64,000 bases of DNA from contig JAAWHU010000004.1 of the NCBI GenBank assembly GCA_022796015.1, positions 1-64,000 of the forward strand, read 5' to 3'. A program made the position numbers and the translations under genes. The notes beneath the pieces were generated by a model that was not told the DNA's origin, searched no databases, and saw only the letters and a list, made by a program, of their open reading frames with translations. Source of the stretch: Hungatella sp. (GTDB lineage Bacteria > Bacillota > Clostridia > Lachnospirales > Lachnospiraceae). This document shows, in pieces, positions 21,259 through 30,376 of the stretch (position 1 is its first letter; every line of letters begins with the position of its first letter).

Positions 21259-22391
21259 GATCTCACTCCCCTTACTACCCAGTCATAGCTTTCCAAGGCC
21301 TGAAACAGTTCCAGGTTCTTTGCTTCCACGTCCATCTGGGCCGCCACCATATCAGCGTCAGCCTGGAGATATTCCAGACGGCTGATGGTTCCCAGCTGGA
21401 ACTTCGTTGCTGAAGTGTTCCAGGTCTTGGAAGCAACATCCAGCTTTAAAAGGGATTCGTCATAGCTGTTTTTGGCCTGGATCACCTTCTGATAAGCATC
21501 GCTTACCGCCATGGCGATCTGCTGCTTATCATCGGCTATGGTCTGCTCATAGATCCTGCGGTTGGCATCGTTCGTGGAGTTTTCCAGATTCATCTCATGC
21601 ATCTTTAAGGTGTAATCCGCCTCCATAGCCTTTGCCTTATCTGCCTCGGGATCAATGGCCGGGATTCTCTCCATATCTACCGCCGGCATGGAGCGGATCT
21701 CGGGAACTGCCCCCTGGGTCCAGCCCAGCATAACGATTAAGTTCTGCCTTGTAGTCTCAATCTGATTCTCAAGGGCAATGACCTGGGCATCGACGCTCTG
21801 AAGGTTCTGCTGGGCCGTGAGCACATCGGCGTAAGTAGCCATCCCCTGGCTCTGACGCCCCTGGGCGGAGGTCAGGGCCGTCTCCAGCATCTCCCTGTTC
21901 TTCTTCAGGGAGGTCAGCTGATACTGCAGCTTATAATAAGTATTCATAGCCGTCTGGGCCTGTATGACAAGCTTCTTTTCCGTCAGGGTATACTGGATAA
22001 GCTTTGTCCCCCGATCATCCACATTATTCTCCGCCTGATTCTCCGCCTGGCGGGCAGAAACCTGGCTGAGGATCATGGACATGTTGTCCTCCGCATCCCC
22101 TGCGTCTCTCCAGTGGTCGTCCGCTACGTCCAAAAGATCATCCACCACATCCTCGGCTGTTCTGGCAGTGTCCTTACTGTACTCCTGCTCGTTGTTGAGG
22201 ACCGTGGCATTGTACTCATGAATCAGGTCCTCGATCTCCTCATATTCCAGCACATTGTCCCGCAGCCTCGCCCATTCCTCGGCGCTTCTGGCAAATTCCG
22301 GGCTGCCGGCCAATGCCTGAACCGGCGCTCCCGCACTTAAGGATACTGCCATGCACAAAGACACGGGAAGTATCAATGGTTTTCGTCTCAT
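21255..22391 (-). CDS. TolC-like protein of an RND operon, first copy
   Basis: 378 aa: signal peptide (about 1-28), a WARLRDNVLEYEEIEDLI segment shared with the next gene, then long helical repeats with QSQGMATYADVLTAQQNL and FQLGTISRLEYLQADAD, which are classic outer-membrane-efflux-protein signatures. ATG 22391 follows AAGGAGGAG. Ten bases after the RND permease gene and coupled to the next copy, so a fixed part of this pump. Localisation in a monoderm is not known. Confidence 0.82.
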   Translation of the reverse strand: MRRKPLILPVSLCMAVSLSAGAPVQALAGSPEFARSAEEWARLRDNVLEYEEIEDLIHEYNATVLNNEQEYSKDTARTAEDVVDDLLDVADDHWRDAGDAEDNMSMILSQVSARQAENQAENNVDDRGTKLIQYTLTEKKLVIQAQTAMNTYYKLQYQLTSLKKNREMLETALTSAQGRQSQGMATYADVLTAQQNLQSVDAQVIALENQIETTRQNLIVMLGWTQGAVPEIRSMPAVDMERIPAIDPEADKAKAMEADYTLKMHEMNLENSTNDANRRIYEQTIADDKQQIAMAVSDAYQKVIQAKNSYDESLLKLDVASKTWNTSATKFQLGTISRLEYLQADADMVAAQMDVEAKNLELFQALESYDWVVRGVRS

Positions 22392-22401
22392 AATCTCCTC
22401 C

Positions 22402-25400
22402 TTAATCCTCTAAAACCGGCTGCCTTTTCCTCCTTTTACTCATAACAGAGTAATATGCCGGCAGCATTAACAGCGCCAAAATTGTGGAAGCCACCAGACC
22501 GCCTACATCCACCAGAGCCAGGCCCTGCATCATCTCTCCGGCATCGCCGTAAGCCAGACACATGGGTATCATAGCCACAATGGTAGTCAGTGTAGTCATA
22601 AGAATGGGGCGGAGACGGGTGGTCCCGGCCTCAACCAGGGCCGTCTCCATATCCATATCCTGACGGTACTGATTGACTGTATCCACATATAAAATACCGT
22701 TGTTTACCACGGTACCTACCAACATAAGAAATCCAAGCATGGATGGCATACTGATGGGCACATCCGCCGCAAACAGGAAGCTGAATGAGCCGATCAGTGC
22801 AAAAGGTATGGTGGTCATAACCATAAGAGAGAACTTAGGCGATTCAAACTGGGCCGCCATAACCACAAATACCAGGAACACTGCAATGAGCACAGCCTGA
22901 AGCAGGGCCCCTATCTCTTCCACCATGCTTTCGTCCACAGCATTCTGGGCAGTGGAGATATCCGGGTTCATAAGGGGTTTTACCACCTGGTTCATAAGCA
23001 GATTCTTCATATCAGCTACGGCTTTGTCGTCCTCTGTGTTCACCAGCTCCGTATAATCTCCGGTCACCGTCACCTGATACTGCTTGTTGGATCTCAGAAT
23101 ATTTAAGGGGCTGTCCTGAAAATATACTTCCCCGATATCGGTTAAAGCCACGCTGGAGCCTGTAGCGGTGGGTATCACAATTCCCTTTACCTGGTCTAAG
23201 GACGCATACTCATCATCAGGATACTCCACCATGACGCTGATTTCGTTGCCGTTCACATCCAGGGTAGTAGCCTCTGTCCCGCTGAGCATCATGTTGATCA
23301 TACCGGCCACCTGAACCGGAGACAATCCCTCCGCCGACGCTTTAATGGGATCAATGTCGATCTTGATAAGCGGCGCCGCATTTTCCAGGGTGGAATGTAC
23401 CCGGGTAACCTCCGGCCGTTCTGTCAGTGCCTTCACAATCTCATCGGATACATCCTTCAGGCTTTCATACTGGGTACTCTCCAGAATCACTTCAAAACCG
23501 CTGGCAGTGGTCATCATAGCTCCCATCATGCTGCTGGCCTCCATGGTGATATCGCAGTCTGCTATGCCGGTGAGCGCCGGCTTCCAAAGCTTAATGACCT
23601 CCTCAGTGTCAAGAGGGCTGTCATCCTTTAAGTACACAGTCAGGGTGGCCGCCGAACCGCCGCTCATGCTTAAGCCTGTGGAACCATAAGAGAGCATATA
23701 AGAATCCACATATATCTGGTTCTCCGGGGAGGTTATCATATCCTCGGCCTTCTTAAGGATCTCGTCAACCTTTTCAATCCTGAGTCCCGGCCTGGTCTCA
23801 ATGGAAATACTCACTGCATTCTCGTCTGCCGACGCCATAAGCTCCATTCCCAGCTGGCCGGCCAGAACAACGGACAGCCCCAGGAGTACAATGGATGTAA
23901 AAATAACCGTCTTCCTCTTTGGAAGAAGCACCTTCATAATATTTCTGTAGCCGTTCTGAAGCCCTGTAATCATTCCTGACAGAGGTGCATGCTCCCTCTC
24001 CTTGGGACGGTACAGGGTGTAGCACAGAGGCACAATGGTCATGGCGGAGATCAGAGAGGCAAGCATACAGAACACAATGGTAAATCCAAGGGGTTTAAAC
24101 ATCTGGCCTGACATGCCCTCCAGAAAAGCCAGAGGAAGGAATACCACACAGGTGGTTACGGTTCCGCCGATAATGGACTGGAGCACCACGCCGCTTCCCT
24201 TCAGGGCCGCGTCGGTATACTCTCTGAATCCCACTCCCCTGGTGGACCGAAAACAGCTTTCCAGGACTACAATGGAGTTATCTACCATCATACCGACTCC
24301 CAGCACCAGGCTGCTCAAGGTAATCACATTAAGGGAAAATCCCATGGTGCTCATGGAAATCAGAGCCGCCAGAATGGAAATCGGTATGGAGGTTCCTACA
24401 ATCAGAGAAGCCTTCACGTCCCCGAAAAACAGGAAGATGATAGTCATAGAAACCAGAATGGCCATAGCCATGGTCTGCATAACCGATTTTAGGGAAGACT
24501 TAATCATATCGCTGTTGTCATCCACCACTACGATCTCCAGATTCGGGTCCCCTGCCAACAGCCTTTTTACGGTGGACATCGTATCCTTGGACACCTCGAT
24601 ATCGCTGCTGCTCTGCTGCTTTTTGATCTGAATGGCAATGGTATCCCGGCCGTTGTACCGGCCGATACCGGCAGCCTCCTCCAGGGAAGTATAGATATTG
24701 GCTACATCCTCCAGATAGATGATATTGCCGCTGCCCAGGGTGATCGGAATACTTTTTAAGCTCTCTATGGTACTGTAATCTACTCCGGCTGATACGGACA
24801 GGTTCTGGCCTCCCACCTGGGTATCTCCCACGGGAAAAGAGAAATCGGCATTGGTTATGGCCGAAGCCACGCCGTTCATACTCAGGCGGTACTGAGTAAG
24901 CTTCTCCGGTATCAATTCAATCTTTACATATTCCTTGCGGCCTCCGCTGATATCCACGCTTGCCACGGAGGATAATTTCTCAAATTCCGGAACAATGGTG
25001 TCATTGACATAGTTGTACAGGTTAGCCTGGGTATCGTTGTTCACTGCCAGGGAAACACTGGCCATGTCGTTAATGTTCATCTCCATGATCACCGGTGTCT
25101 GCACATCATCGGGAAGCTCTGAGCCCAGGGCATCCATCTTTTTCTTCAGATCATCATAGGCATCATCAATATCAATGCCGTATTCATATTCCAAAAGAAC
25201 AATAGAATAGTTCTCACTGGAAACGCTGGTAACTCCCTTCATACCGCTTAAGGTACCTGTCTCATCCTCAATGGGTTTTGTCACCAGCTCATTGACATCA
25301 TCGGGGCTGGCTCCCGGATACAAGGTAAACACCACCAGCATAGGCATATCCATAGATGGAATCAGCTCCAGCTTTGAGGACAGCACCGAGCTTAACCCAA

Positions 25401-25470
25401 ATACAATGAGGCACAGAACTACCATGAGCGTAGTCACAGGCCTTTTGAGGACGGATTTTGTTATACTCAT
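22402..25470 (-). CDS. RND-family efflux permease
   Basis: 1022 aa, normal for HAE-RND pumps. The N-terminus (SITKSVLKRPVTTLMVVL) and ELIPSMDMPMLVV are typical, two large extracytoplasmic loops flank twelve predicted membrane helices, and TM4 carries the proton-relay aspartate in GMMVDNSIVVLES. GTTRLRPILMTTLTTIVAMIP is the family's conserved motif before TM11. It lies 12 bases after the adaptor gene and 10 before the TolC-like genes. The substrate cannot be read from sequence. Confidence 0.95.
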   Translation of the reverse strand: MSITKSVLKRPVTTLMVVLCLIVFGLSSVLSSKLELIPSMDMPMLVVFTLYPGASPDDVNELVTKPIEDETGTLSGMKGVTSVSSENYSIVLLEYEYGIDIDDAYDDLKKKMDALGSELPDDVQTPVIMEMNINDMASVSLAVNNDTQANLYNYVNDTIVPEFEKLSSVASVDISGGRKEYVKIELIPEKLTQYRLSMNGVASAITNADFSFPVGDTQVGGQNLSVSAGVDYSTIESLKSIPITLGSGNIIYLEDVANIYTSLEEAAGIGRYNGRDTIAIQIKKQQSSSDIEVSKDTMSTVKRLLAGDPNLEIVVVDDNSDMIKSSLKSVMQTMAMAILVSMTIIFLFFGDVKASLIVGTSIPISILAALISMSTMGFSLNVITLSSLVLGVGMMVDNSIVVLESCFRSTRGVGFREYTDAALKGSGVVLQSIIGGTVTTCVVFLPLAFLEGMSGQMFKPLGFTIVFCMLASLISAMTIVPLCYTLYRPKEREHAPLSGMITGLQNGYRNIMKVLLPKRKTVIFTSIVLLGLSVVLAGQLGMELMASADENAVSISIETRPGLRIEKVDEILKKAEDMITSPENQIYVDSYMLSYGSTGLSMSGGSAATLTVYLKDDSPLDTEEVIKLWKPALTGIADCDITMEASSMMGAMMTTASGFEVILESTQYESLKDVSDEIVKALTERPEVTRVHSTLENAAPLIKIDIDPIKASAEGLSPVQVAGMINMMLSGTEATTLDVNGNEISVMVEYPDDEYASLDQVKGIVIPTATGSSVALTDIGEVYFQDSPLNILRSNKQYQVTVTGDYTELVNTEDDKAVADMKNLLMNQVVKPLMNPDISTAQNAVDESMVEEIGALLQAVLIAVFLVFVVMAAQFESPKFSLMVMTTIPFALIGSFSFLFAADVPISMPSMLGFLMLVGTVVNNGILYVDTVNQYRQDMDMETALVEAGTTRLRPILMTTLTTIVAMIPMCLAYGDAGEMMQGLALVDVGGLVASTILALLMLPAYYSVMSKRRKRQPVLED

Positions 25471-25482
25471 TGTGCATCCCCC

Positions 25483-26544
25483 CTATTCAGCTGCTGATTC
25501 CAGAACAGCGGGAGCTCCTTCATACAGTTCCGGGCTCCATGTGGTAATCACCTGATCTGCCCCAGACAGCCCTGAGATAATCTGTATCTTTTCGGAATCA
25601 CTGATTCCGGTCTCCACATCCGCCCTGTGGATAGTTCCGCTGTCATAGGTATAGACATAAGGACTGCCGTTGTCATAGTAAACGGCATCCACAGGAATGG
25701 TGAGAACCTGCTTTGCCTTGTCGGATGTCACATACAGCTTTACTGTGGAGCCGCTGGCAAGGGCGTCTCCCTCTTCCACGGAAGCTTTGATCTTAAAAAG
25801 GCCTGTGGCAGGGTCTACCATAGTGTTGACCTCTGTGACAGTTCCTCCATATTCACTTCCGCCTTTCTCAATGCGTATAGTCTCTCCCACCTTTATATGC
25901 TCCAAAACAGCCTCGGTCACTGCGAAATTCACTACCTTCGTCCCCTCGCTGGAGATCACGCACAGGGGGCTTGACTGAGTAGCCATGTCGTGAACCTCCA
26001 TGGTGCTGGATTCTATCTTACCGCTTATGGTGGCGGTAATGCTGCTGAACTCAATCTGATAGTCATAGGCCAGCTTCGCTGAATCGTACTGGATCTTGGC
26101 TGATTTTGCACCGCTTTCCACCTGCTCAAAGGCCTGTGCAGAAATGTCTCCGCTTGCATACAAAACCCTCATACGCTCCAGGTTTGTATTGGCGTCCTTT
26201 AAGGCAATCTGCGCCGCCTCAAGCTGAAGCCTGGCTCCATCTACCTGCTTTGTGTCAATCTCGCACAAAAGCTGGCCTTCCTCCACATAATCTCCTGTCT
26301 TTACATGAACCGCCGTAATCTCGCCGGCCGCTTTGGGAATCACATAAACCAAATCCGATGGCTCCACGGTTCCCGTCATACTGCGGAACAGCTCAATATC
26401 GCCTAATGCCGGCTGTTCCACTCTCACTACAGGGGGGGCCACTGCTTCAGGCGCAGGTTCCGGCGTCCAAAACCTATAACCCACAAAGGCTCCCACTGCC
26501 ACAACCACTACTGCCGCTGCCGCAATCTTTGCACTTTTACTCAT
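25483..26544 (-). CDS. RND periplasmic-adaptor (membrane fusion) protein
   Basis: 353 aa, HlyD/AcrA type. One N-terminal membrane helix (KIAAAAVVVVAVGAFVGY), then half-lipoyl (GEITAVHVKTGDYVEEGQLL), helical hairpin and beta-barrel domains (GTVTEVNTMVDPATGLFKIKA), and a C-terminal membrane-proximal domain. The longer open frame would start in the tetR gene; ATG 26544 after GGAGGATTAGG, five bases past the tetR stop, is much better. It joins the permease to the TolC-like proteins. Confidence 0.93.
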   Translation of the reverse strand: MSKSAKIAAAAVVVVAVGAFVGYRFWTPEPAPEAVAPPVVRVEQPALGDIELFRSMTGTVEPSDLVYVIPKAAGEITAVHVKTGDYVEEGQLLCEIDTKQVDGARLQLEAAQIALKDANTNLERMRVLYASGDISAQAFEQVESGAKSAKIQYDSAKLAYDYQIEFSSITATISGKIESSTMEVHDMATQSSPLCVISSEGTKVVNFAVTEAVLEHIKVGETIRIEKGGSEYGGTVTEVNTMVDPATGLFKIKASVEEGDALASGSTVKLYVTSDKAKQVLTIPVDAVYYDNGSPYVYTYDSGTIHRADVETGISDSEKIQIISGLSGADQVITTWSPELYEGAPAVLESAAE

Positions 26545-26548
26545 CTTC

Positions 26549-27181
26549 CTAATCCTCCACCTGGTCTTTTTCAGTAGCTTTATAAGCTCCGTACCGGAGT
26601 ACAGACAGCGCCTTTTTGTACTCCTCCTTAATATGCTCTTCCCTTTCAGGATTTCTATAGAATTCCACAAAACCTGCCATCATGGAGATAGTACACTGCT
26701 TCATCAGAAGCATTACCCCATCATCCGTTTGATCTCTTAGTCTGGAGCGGTCCACCTTCCTTAAAAATTCTTCTCTTGCTGTCTGCTTTAACGCCATATC
26801 CTCCGACAGACACTCCGACATAACCGTATCCGGATATACAATGAGATTCTTATGCAGGCGGAACAGGTCATTATTCTTACAGAATTCTATACCATACTCC
26901 ATCATTACTTCCATAGTGGAAAAAATATCACCATCTGTCTTCTCCAGGCATAAAAGGCAGTTCTTCCTCCACTGTCTCTCAGTATCCTCTAATAAAAACG
27001 ACAGGAGATCATGCTTATCTTCAAAATATGTATAAAAACTGCCCCTGGATATTCCTGCACCTTTGATGATCTTATTGATGGATACCTTCTCATATGGTTC
27101 GGAAATAAATTCCTTCATGGAAGCCTTCCATATCAGGTTCTGCTTTTCTTCTGAAAGCCTGTAAAACCGTTCACTTGGCAT
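26549..27181 (-). CDS. TetR-family repressor of the efflux operon
   Basis: 210 aa. The N-terminal helix-turn-helix reads VSINKIIKGAGISRGSFYTYFEDKHDLL, typical TetR; the C-terminal half is a variable ligand-binding domain. The start at ATG 27181 follows GGGGGAG, preferred to an upstream in-frame ATG without a site. First gene of the pump operon, so autoregulation and control of the pump are one event; two copies of a 13-base palindrome overlap its promoter. Confidence 0.93.
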   Translation of the reverse strand: MPSERFYRLSEEKQNLIWKASMKEFISEPYEKVSINKIIKGAGISRGSFYTYFEDKHDLLSFLLEDTERQWRKNCLLCLEKTDGDIFSTMEVMMEYGIEFCKNNDLFRLHKNLIVYPDTVMSECLSEDMALKQTAREEFLRKVDRSRLRDQTDDGVMLLMKQCTISMMAGFVEFYRNPEREEHIKEEYKKALSVLRYGAYKATEKDQVED

Positions 27182-27230
27182 CTTCACTCCCCCCCTGTTT
27201 TCCGGGATGTCCTCCTTGAGCCGCAAAAGG

Positions 27231-27275
27231 TGACAACCTGTCATTCATTATAATGACAACTTGTCACCCTGTCAA
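27231..27275 (-). promoter_or_regulatory. TetR-operon promoter with two operator palindromes
   Basis: TTGACA (27275-27270), 17 bases, TATAAT (27252-27247), perfect consensus. TGACAAGTTGTCA fills the spacer (27266-27254) and TGACAGGTTGTCA (27243-27231) follows the -10; their centres are 23 bases apart. Such paired sites fit tight autorepression by the adjacent TetR protein. Confidence 0.85.
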
Positions 27276-27318
27276 TGGAGTTATATTTTTTTAATATTTT
27301 TCTAACATTTTAGTTAGA

Positions 27319-27996
27319 TTATTCCTTTTCTTTAAGATTTTTGGAAACCGTAATCTCCTGGTTATCAATATGTTCCCTCATGGCGGCTTTTGCCTCCGCC
27401 ACATGGCGTGTCTTCATGGCCTTTAAAATGTTGTCATGCTCAATAAGCAGAATCTGCCTCTTATCCGCGTCCTTGATATACTCCAGCCGGTATCGGTACA
27501 TCTGCTCTCTCAGGTTATTGAGAATCTGTACCAAACGTCCGTTGCCCGTCCCTTTGTAGATAATATCATGATACGCCTCGTCTGTCTCCGCCATAAGCAT
27601 CACATCCCTGCACTCCACTGCATTTCGGAAATCCTTCTGGGCTTCCTCAAGCTCCCCAATCTCCTCCTCCGTCATTCTCTGACAGGCCAGTTCTATGGCC
27701 AGCTCCTCCAGAGAGCGGCGCACCTCCAGAACATCCCGAAGGCTTTTTTCCGAAATCTTGGCCACCTCTGCTCCCTTTCTGGGAATCATAAGGACAAGCC
27801 CCTCCAGCTCCAGCTTTCTGATTGCCTCGCGGATAGGGGTCCGGCTGACTCCAAGGCGCTCCGCCAGCTGAATCTCCATAAGCCGCTCCCCAGGCTCCAG
27901 CTCCCCCTTAAGAATGGCCTGGCGCAAAGTGTTAAACACCACGTCCCGCAGGGGGAGATATTCATTCATATTTACTTTCAGATCATGGTTCTTCAT
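27319..27996 (-). CDS. GntR/FadR-type regulator (FCD domain)
   Basis: 225 aa. N-terminal winged helix (LGVSRTPIREAIRKLELEGLV) and C-terminal all-helical FCD ligand domain with the metal-site histidines in AYHDIIYKG, IEHDNIL and REHIDNQ. The ATG immediately follows the ispE stop, so the two are coupled. Two TGTATACA palindromes around the ispE promoter are likely its operators. Ligand unknown; linkage to isoprenoid synthesis is probably positional. Confidence 0.9.
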   Translation of the reverse strand: MKNHDLKVNMNEYLPLRDVVFNTLRQAILKGELEPGERLMEIQLAERLGVSRTPIREAIRKLELEGLVLMIPRKGAEVAKISEKSLRDVLEVRRSLEELAIELACQRMTEEEIGELEEAQKDFRNAVECRDVMLMAETDEAYHDIIYKGTGNGRLVQILNNLREQMYRYRLEYIKDADKRQILLIEHDNILKAMKTRHVAEAKAAMREHIDNQEITVSKNLKEKE

Positions 27997-28890
27997 TTAT
28001 GATTCTCTCCTGTTGTAAAAATTAGTGAGATACACCTGCTTTGCCAGGCCGCTGTCCCTGCCGTGACGCAGCTGTTCATAGGCCGCGGCTGCCGTCTTCG
28101 GATTGGTAAACAGACCAAATACCGTGGGGCCGCTGCCGCTCATGAGAGTTCCCGCCGCCCCGTACCTGGTCATGGCCTCCTTGATATGGCCGATAACAGG
28201 ATAGGCGGGGATAGTCACCGTCTCCAGCACATTGCCCAGAAGCCCCGCCACCTTGCACAGATCCCCCTTCTCAATGGCGTTCACCATGCCGTCAATATCC
28301 GGGTGGTCCTGGGTCTTTAGCTTGTCTGCATGAAGATTCTCATAGACAAACCTGGTAGACACGCTGAGGGCCGGTTTTGCAATAAGAACCTGGCACTGGG
28401 GCATGGCCGTAAGAGGCGTCAGCACCTCTCCGATCCCTTCCGAGAGAGCCGTTCCCCTCATAATACAGTAAGGCACATCCGCTCCGATACGGACTCCCCT
28501 TTCCATAAGCTGTTCCATGGATAGTCCAAGGCCAAACATCCGGTTCACCCCAAAAAGAACTGCCGCCGCATCGCTGCTTCCCCCTGCCATGCCTGCTGCC
28601 ACCGGAATAAATTTTTTCAGCTTGATCCCCACTCCGTGCTTGATTCCGAACTCGTCCATCAAAAGTTTTGCCGCCTGATAAACCAGATTATTTTCATTGT
28701 TGGGAAGATAATAAAGATTGGTCTCAACCTTAATCCCCGGCTCACTGCAGCAGACCAGATCGATTCTGTCATACAGCCCCACTGTCTGCATAATCATGCG
28801 CACCTCGTGGTAACCATCTTCCCTTTTGCGCAGCACATCCAAACCCAGATTGATCTTCCCATACGCCTTCAGCCCCAGATGCTTTATCAT
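27997..28890 (-). CDS. ispE: 4-diphosphocytidyl-2-C-methyl-D-erythritol kinase
   Basis: GHMP kinase of the non-mevalonate (MEP) isoprenoid pathway. 297 aa; starts LKAYGKINLGLDVL, has the phosphate loop PVAAGMAGGSSDAAA and GTLMSGSGPTVFGLF near the C-terminus. The ATG at 28890 (MIKHLGLKAYG) is chosen over an upstream in-frame ATG because it gives the family's normal length and follows AAGGGA. First gene of ispE-gntR. Confidence 0.94.
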   Translation of the reverse strand: MIKHLGLKAYGKINLGLDVLRKREDGYHEVRMIMQTVGLYDRIDLVCCSEPGIKVETNLYYLPNNENNLVYQAAKLLMDEFGIKHGVGIKLKKFIPVAAGMAGGSSDAAAVLFGVNRMFGLGLSMEQLMERGVRIGADVPYCIMRGTALSEGIGEVLTPLTAMPQCQVLIAKPALSVSTRFVYENLHADKLKTQDHPDIDGMVNAIEKGDLCKVAGLLGNVLETVTIPAYPVIGHIKEAMTRYGAAGTLMSGSGPTVFGLFTNPKTAAAAYEQLRHGRDSGLAKQVYLTNFYNRRES

Positions 28891-28924
28891 TCGCCTGTCC
28901 CTTCTCCCTCTCCATATCATATAT

Positions 28925-28965
28925 TGTATACAGTATATTATATCCTTTGTATACAAAAAATACAA
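28925..28965 (-). promoter_or_regulatory. ispE-gntR promoter with two TGTATACA operators
   Basis: TTGTAT (28965-28960), 17 bases, TATAAT (28942-28937). TGTATACA occurs in the spacer (28955-28948) and just after the -10 (28932-28925). This palindrome is of the kind bound by FCD-type GntR proteins, so autoregulation by the downstream gene is likely. Confidence 0.75.
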
Positions 28966-29010
28966 GACTTTTTTCTACAGATTAAAAAGAGGCCCTCCTT
29001 CCAGATGCCC

Positions 29011-29286
29011 CTACTGCTCCAACCCCACCGGATCATTTGGCTTCTGAAACCCTTCCACCAGCTTTAGCTTCTCCTTCCGGTTCATCTGCTTTATGGCATA
29101 TTCCCGGCTCATAGCCTCCATCTTTGTGGAAAACTCTTCATAGTATACCAGCTCTACCGGTCTGCGGCTCCTGGTATATTTGGCCCCCTTGCCCTGGTTG
29201 TGGGCTTTTACCCGTTCCTTCAATTCCTTGGTCCATCCGCAGTACAAGCTCCCGTCTATGCACCGCACCAAGTATACATAATTCAT
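29011..29286 (-). CDS. GIY-YIG domain protein (UPF0213/YhbQ type)
   Basis: 91-aa single-domain nuclease-like protein. MNYVYLVRCIDGSLYCGWTK carries the paired GIY-YIG motif as YVYLV and LYCGW, with the conserved Arg in LKERVKAHN and Glu in AMSREYAIKQM. Members are small stand-alone proteins with nuclease activity reported for some. Start after AGGAGCTAAG. Monocistronic in appearance, upstream of ispE. Confidence 0.9.
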   Translation of the reverse strand: MNYVYLVRCIDGSLYCGWTKELKERVKAHNQGKGAKYTRSRRPVELVYYEEFSTKMEAMSREYAIKQMNRKEKLKLVEGFQKPNDPVGLEQ

Positions 29287-29546
29287 CTTAGCTCCTCATC
29301 CTTTGCAGTCTGTTCCTCTATGTAGACGGCAACTGCGCTTGCAATACGCACTTACCGCCCAGGTTGCCCTGAATCTATCTAAAGCACCAGCTGGATGCGG
29401 ATATGACACCAGTCATCCAAAACCTTATAGTGTATTATATCCTAAAAATGAGATTTTGTGCATCCAGCTTTTTCCTGAACTTCTGGTTTTTTCTTGGGAC
29501 TTATGCTATACTTTTACCTATTGATAGGCAGGAGGATGAAAACCAA

Positions 29547-30275
29547 ATGAGCAGCAAGAAAAAAGCCGGAATCGTATTAGGGATCCTATGTGCTATAACA
29601 GCCCTTTTTATTTTGATTCCAACAGCTAATAAAAATGAAGATATAAAATCAGAAAGCCAACGGAATGAAAGGGAATTTTCGGAAGCTGACAGCAGCCATG
29701 CGGTCGAACGTGAAACTGCGGCCAAAAGCGAAGATGCGGCTGAACACGAAACAGAAGGTATTGATCCGAATGACAAAAAGGATGAGATCTTGATTTTTGA
29801 GACTGTTAAGGGAAATAAAATCGAAACCGAATACATCCCTATTGACCATAAATTCTACTTGAAAATACCTAAAAATTTTGAACAATTAGATTATGATATT
29901 ATTACGCAAAAATACAGCGGTGACATTCCCGATATGGTATTTTCAAATGAGGAAGCCAATATTAATGTGGCAATCAGCTTAACGGAAAACAGAATAAAAA
30001 ACAGCCAAATAGACGCATACACAGATTATATGGAACAATTATTCAGTAATTATTGTGAGGTTGTGGATACTAATTCTTATACCATCGGTAATTATAATGT
30101 TGGCCAAATAAAACTAATTTCTGATGCGGTTGACACCCAGATCTATAATAATATGATTTACTTCTCATATCATGATAAATTAATCATTGTCGCCTTTAAT
30201 TGCACGGAAAAATTAATGGATGAATGGATGGATGCAGGAGATTTTATCATTGATTCATTGGCTTTTGAAGAATAG
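29547..30275 (+). CDS. Membrane-anchored or secreted protein, function unknown
   Basis: 242 aa: N-terminal membrane helix (KAGIVLGILCAITALFILIP), an acidic Ser/Glu-rich linker, and an extracytoplasmic domain of mixed alpha/beta type (FYLKIPKNFEQLDYDI, VAISLTENRI, NMIYFSYHDKLIIVAFNC). ATG 29547 follows AGGAGG. The gene is visibly more AT-rich than its neighbours and lies alone between opposing genes, which suggests it was acquired. I do not recognise the family; it looks like a PsbP-like or DUF lipoprotein-type domain only in a general way. Confidence 0.75.
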   Translation: MSSKKKAGIVLGILCAITALFILIPTANKNEDIKSESQRNEREFSEADSSHAVERETAAKSEDAAEHETEGIDPNDKKDEILIFETVKGNKIETEYIPIDHKFYLKIPKNFEQLDYDIITQKYSGDIPDMVFSNEEANINVAISLTENRIKNSQIDAYTDYMEQLFSNYCEVVDTNSYTIGNYNVGQIKLISDAVDTQIYNNMIYFSYHDKLIIVAFNCTEKLMDEWMDAGDFIIDSLAFEE

Positions 30276-30300
30276 GCTGCAAGGCCATGAGAGCATAAAA

Positions 30301-30357
30301 AATACCCATTGAGGCACGCGTTCCCTTAGGTCCGCCCCATGTTCCCCAATGGGTATT
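30301..30357. terminator. Bidirectional terminator
   Basis: AATACCCATTG/CAATGGGTATT stem with a 35-base loop and A/T runs outside, between two convergent genes. Confidence 0.75.
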
Positions 30358-30376
30358 CGTATTTTTATAGGGCGGA

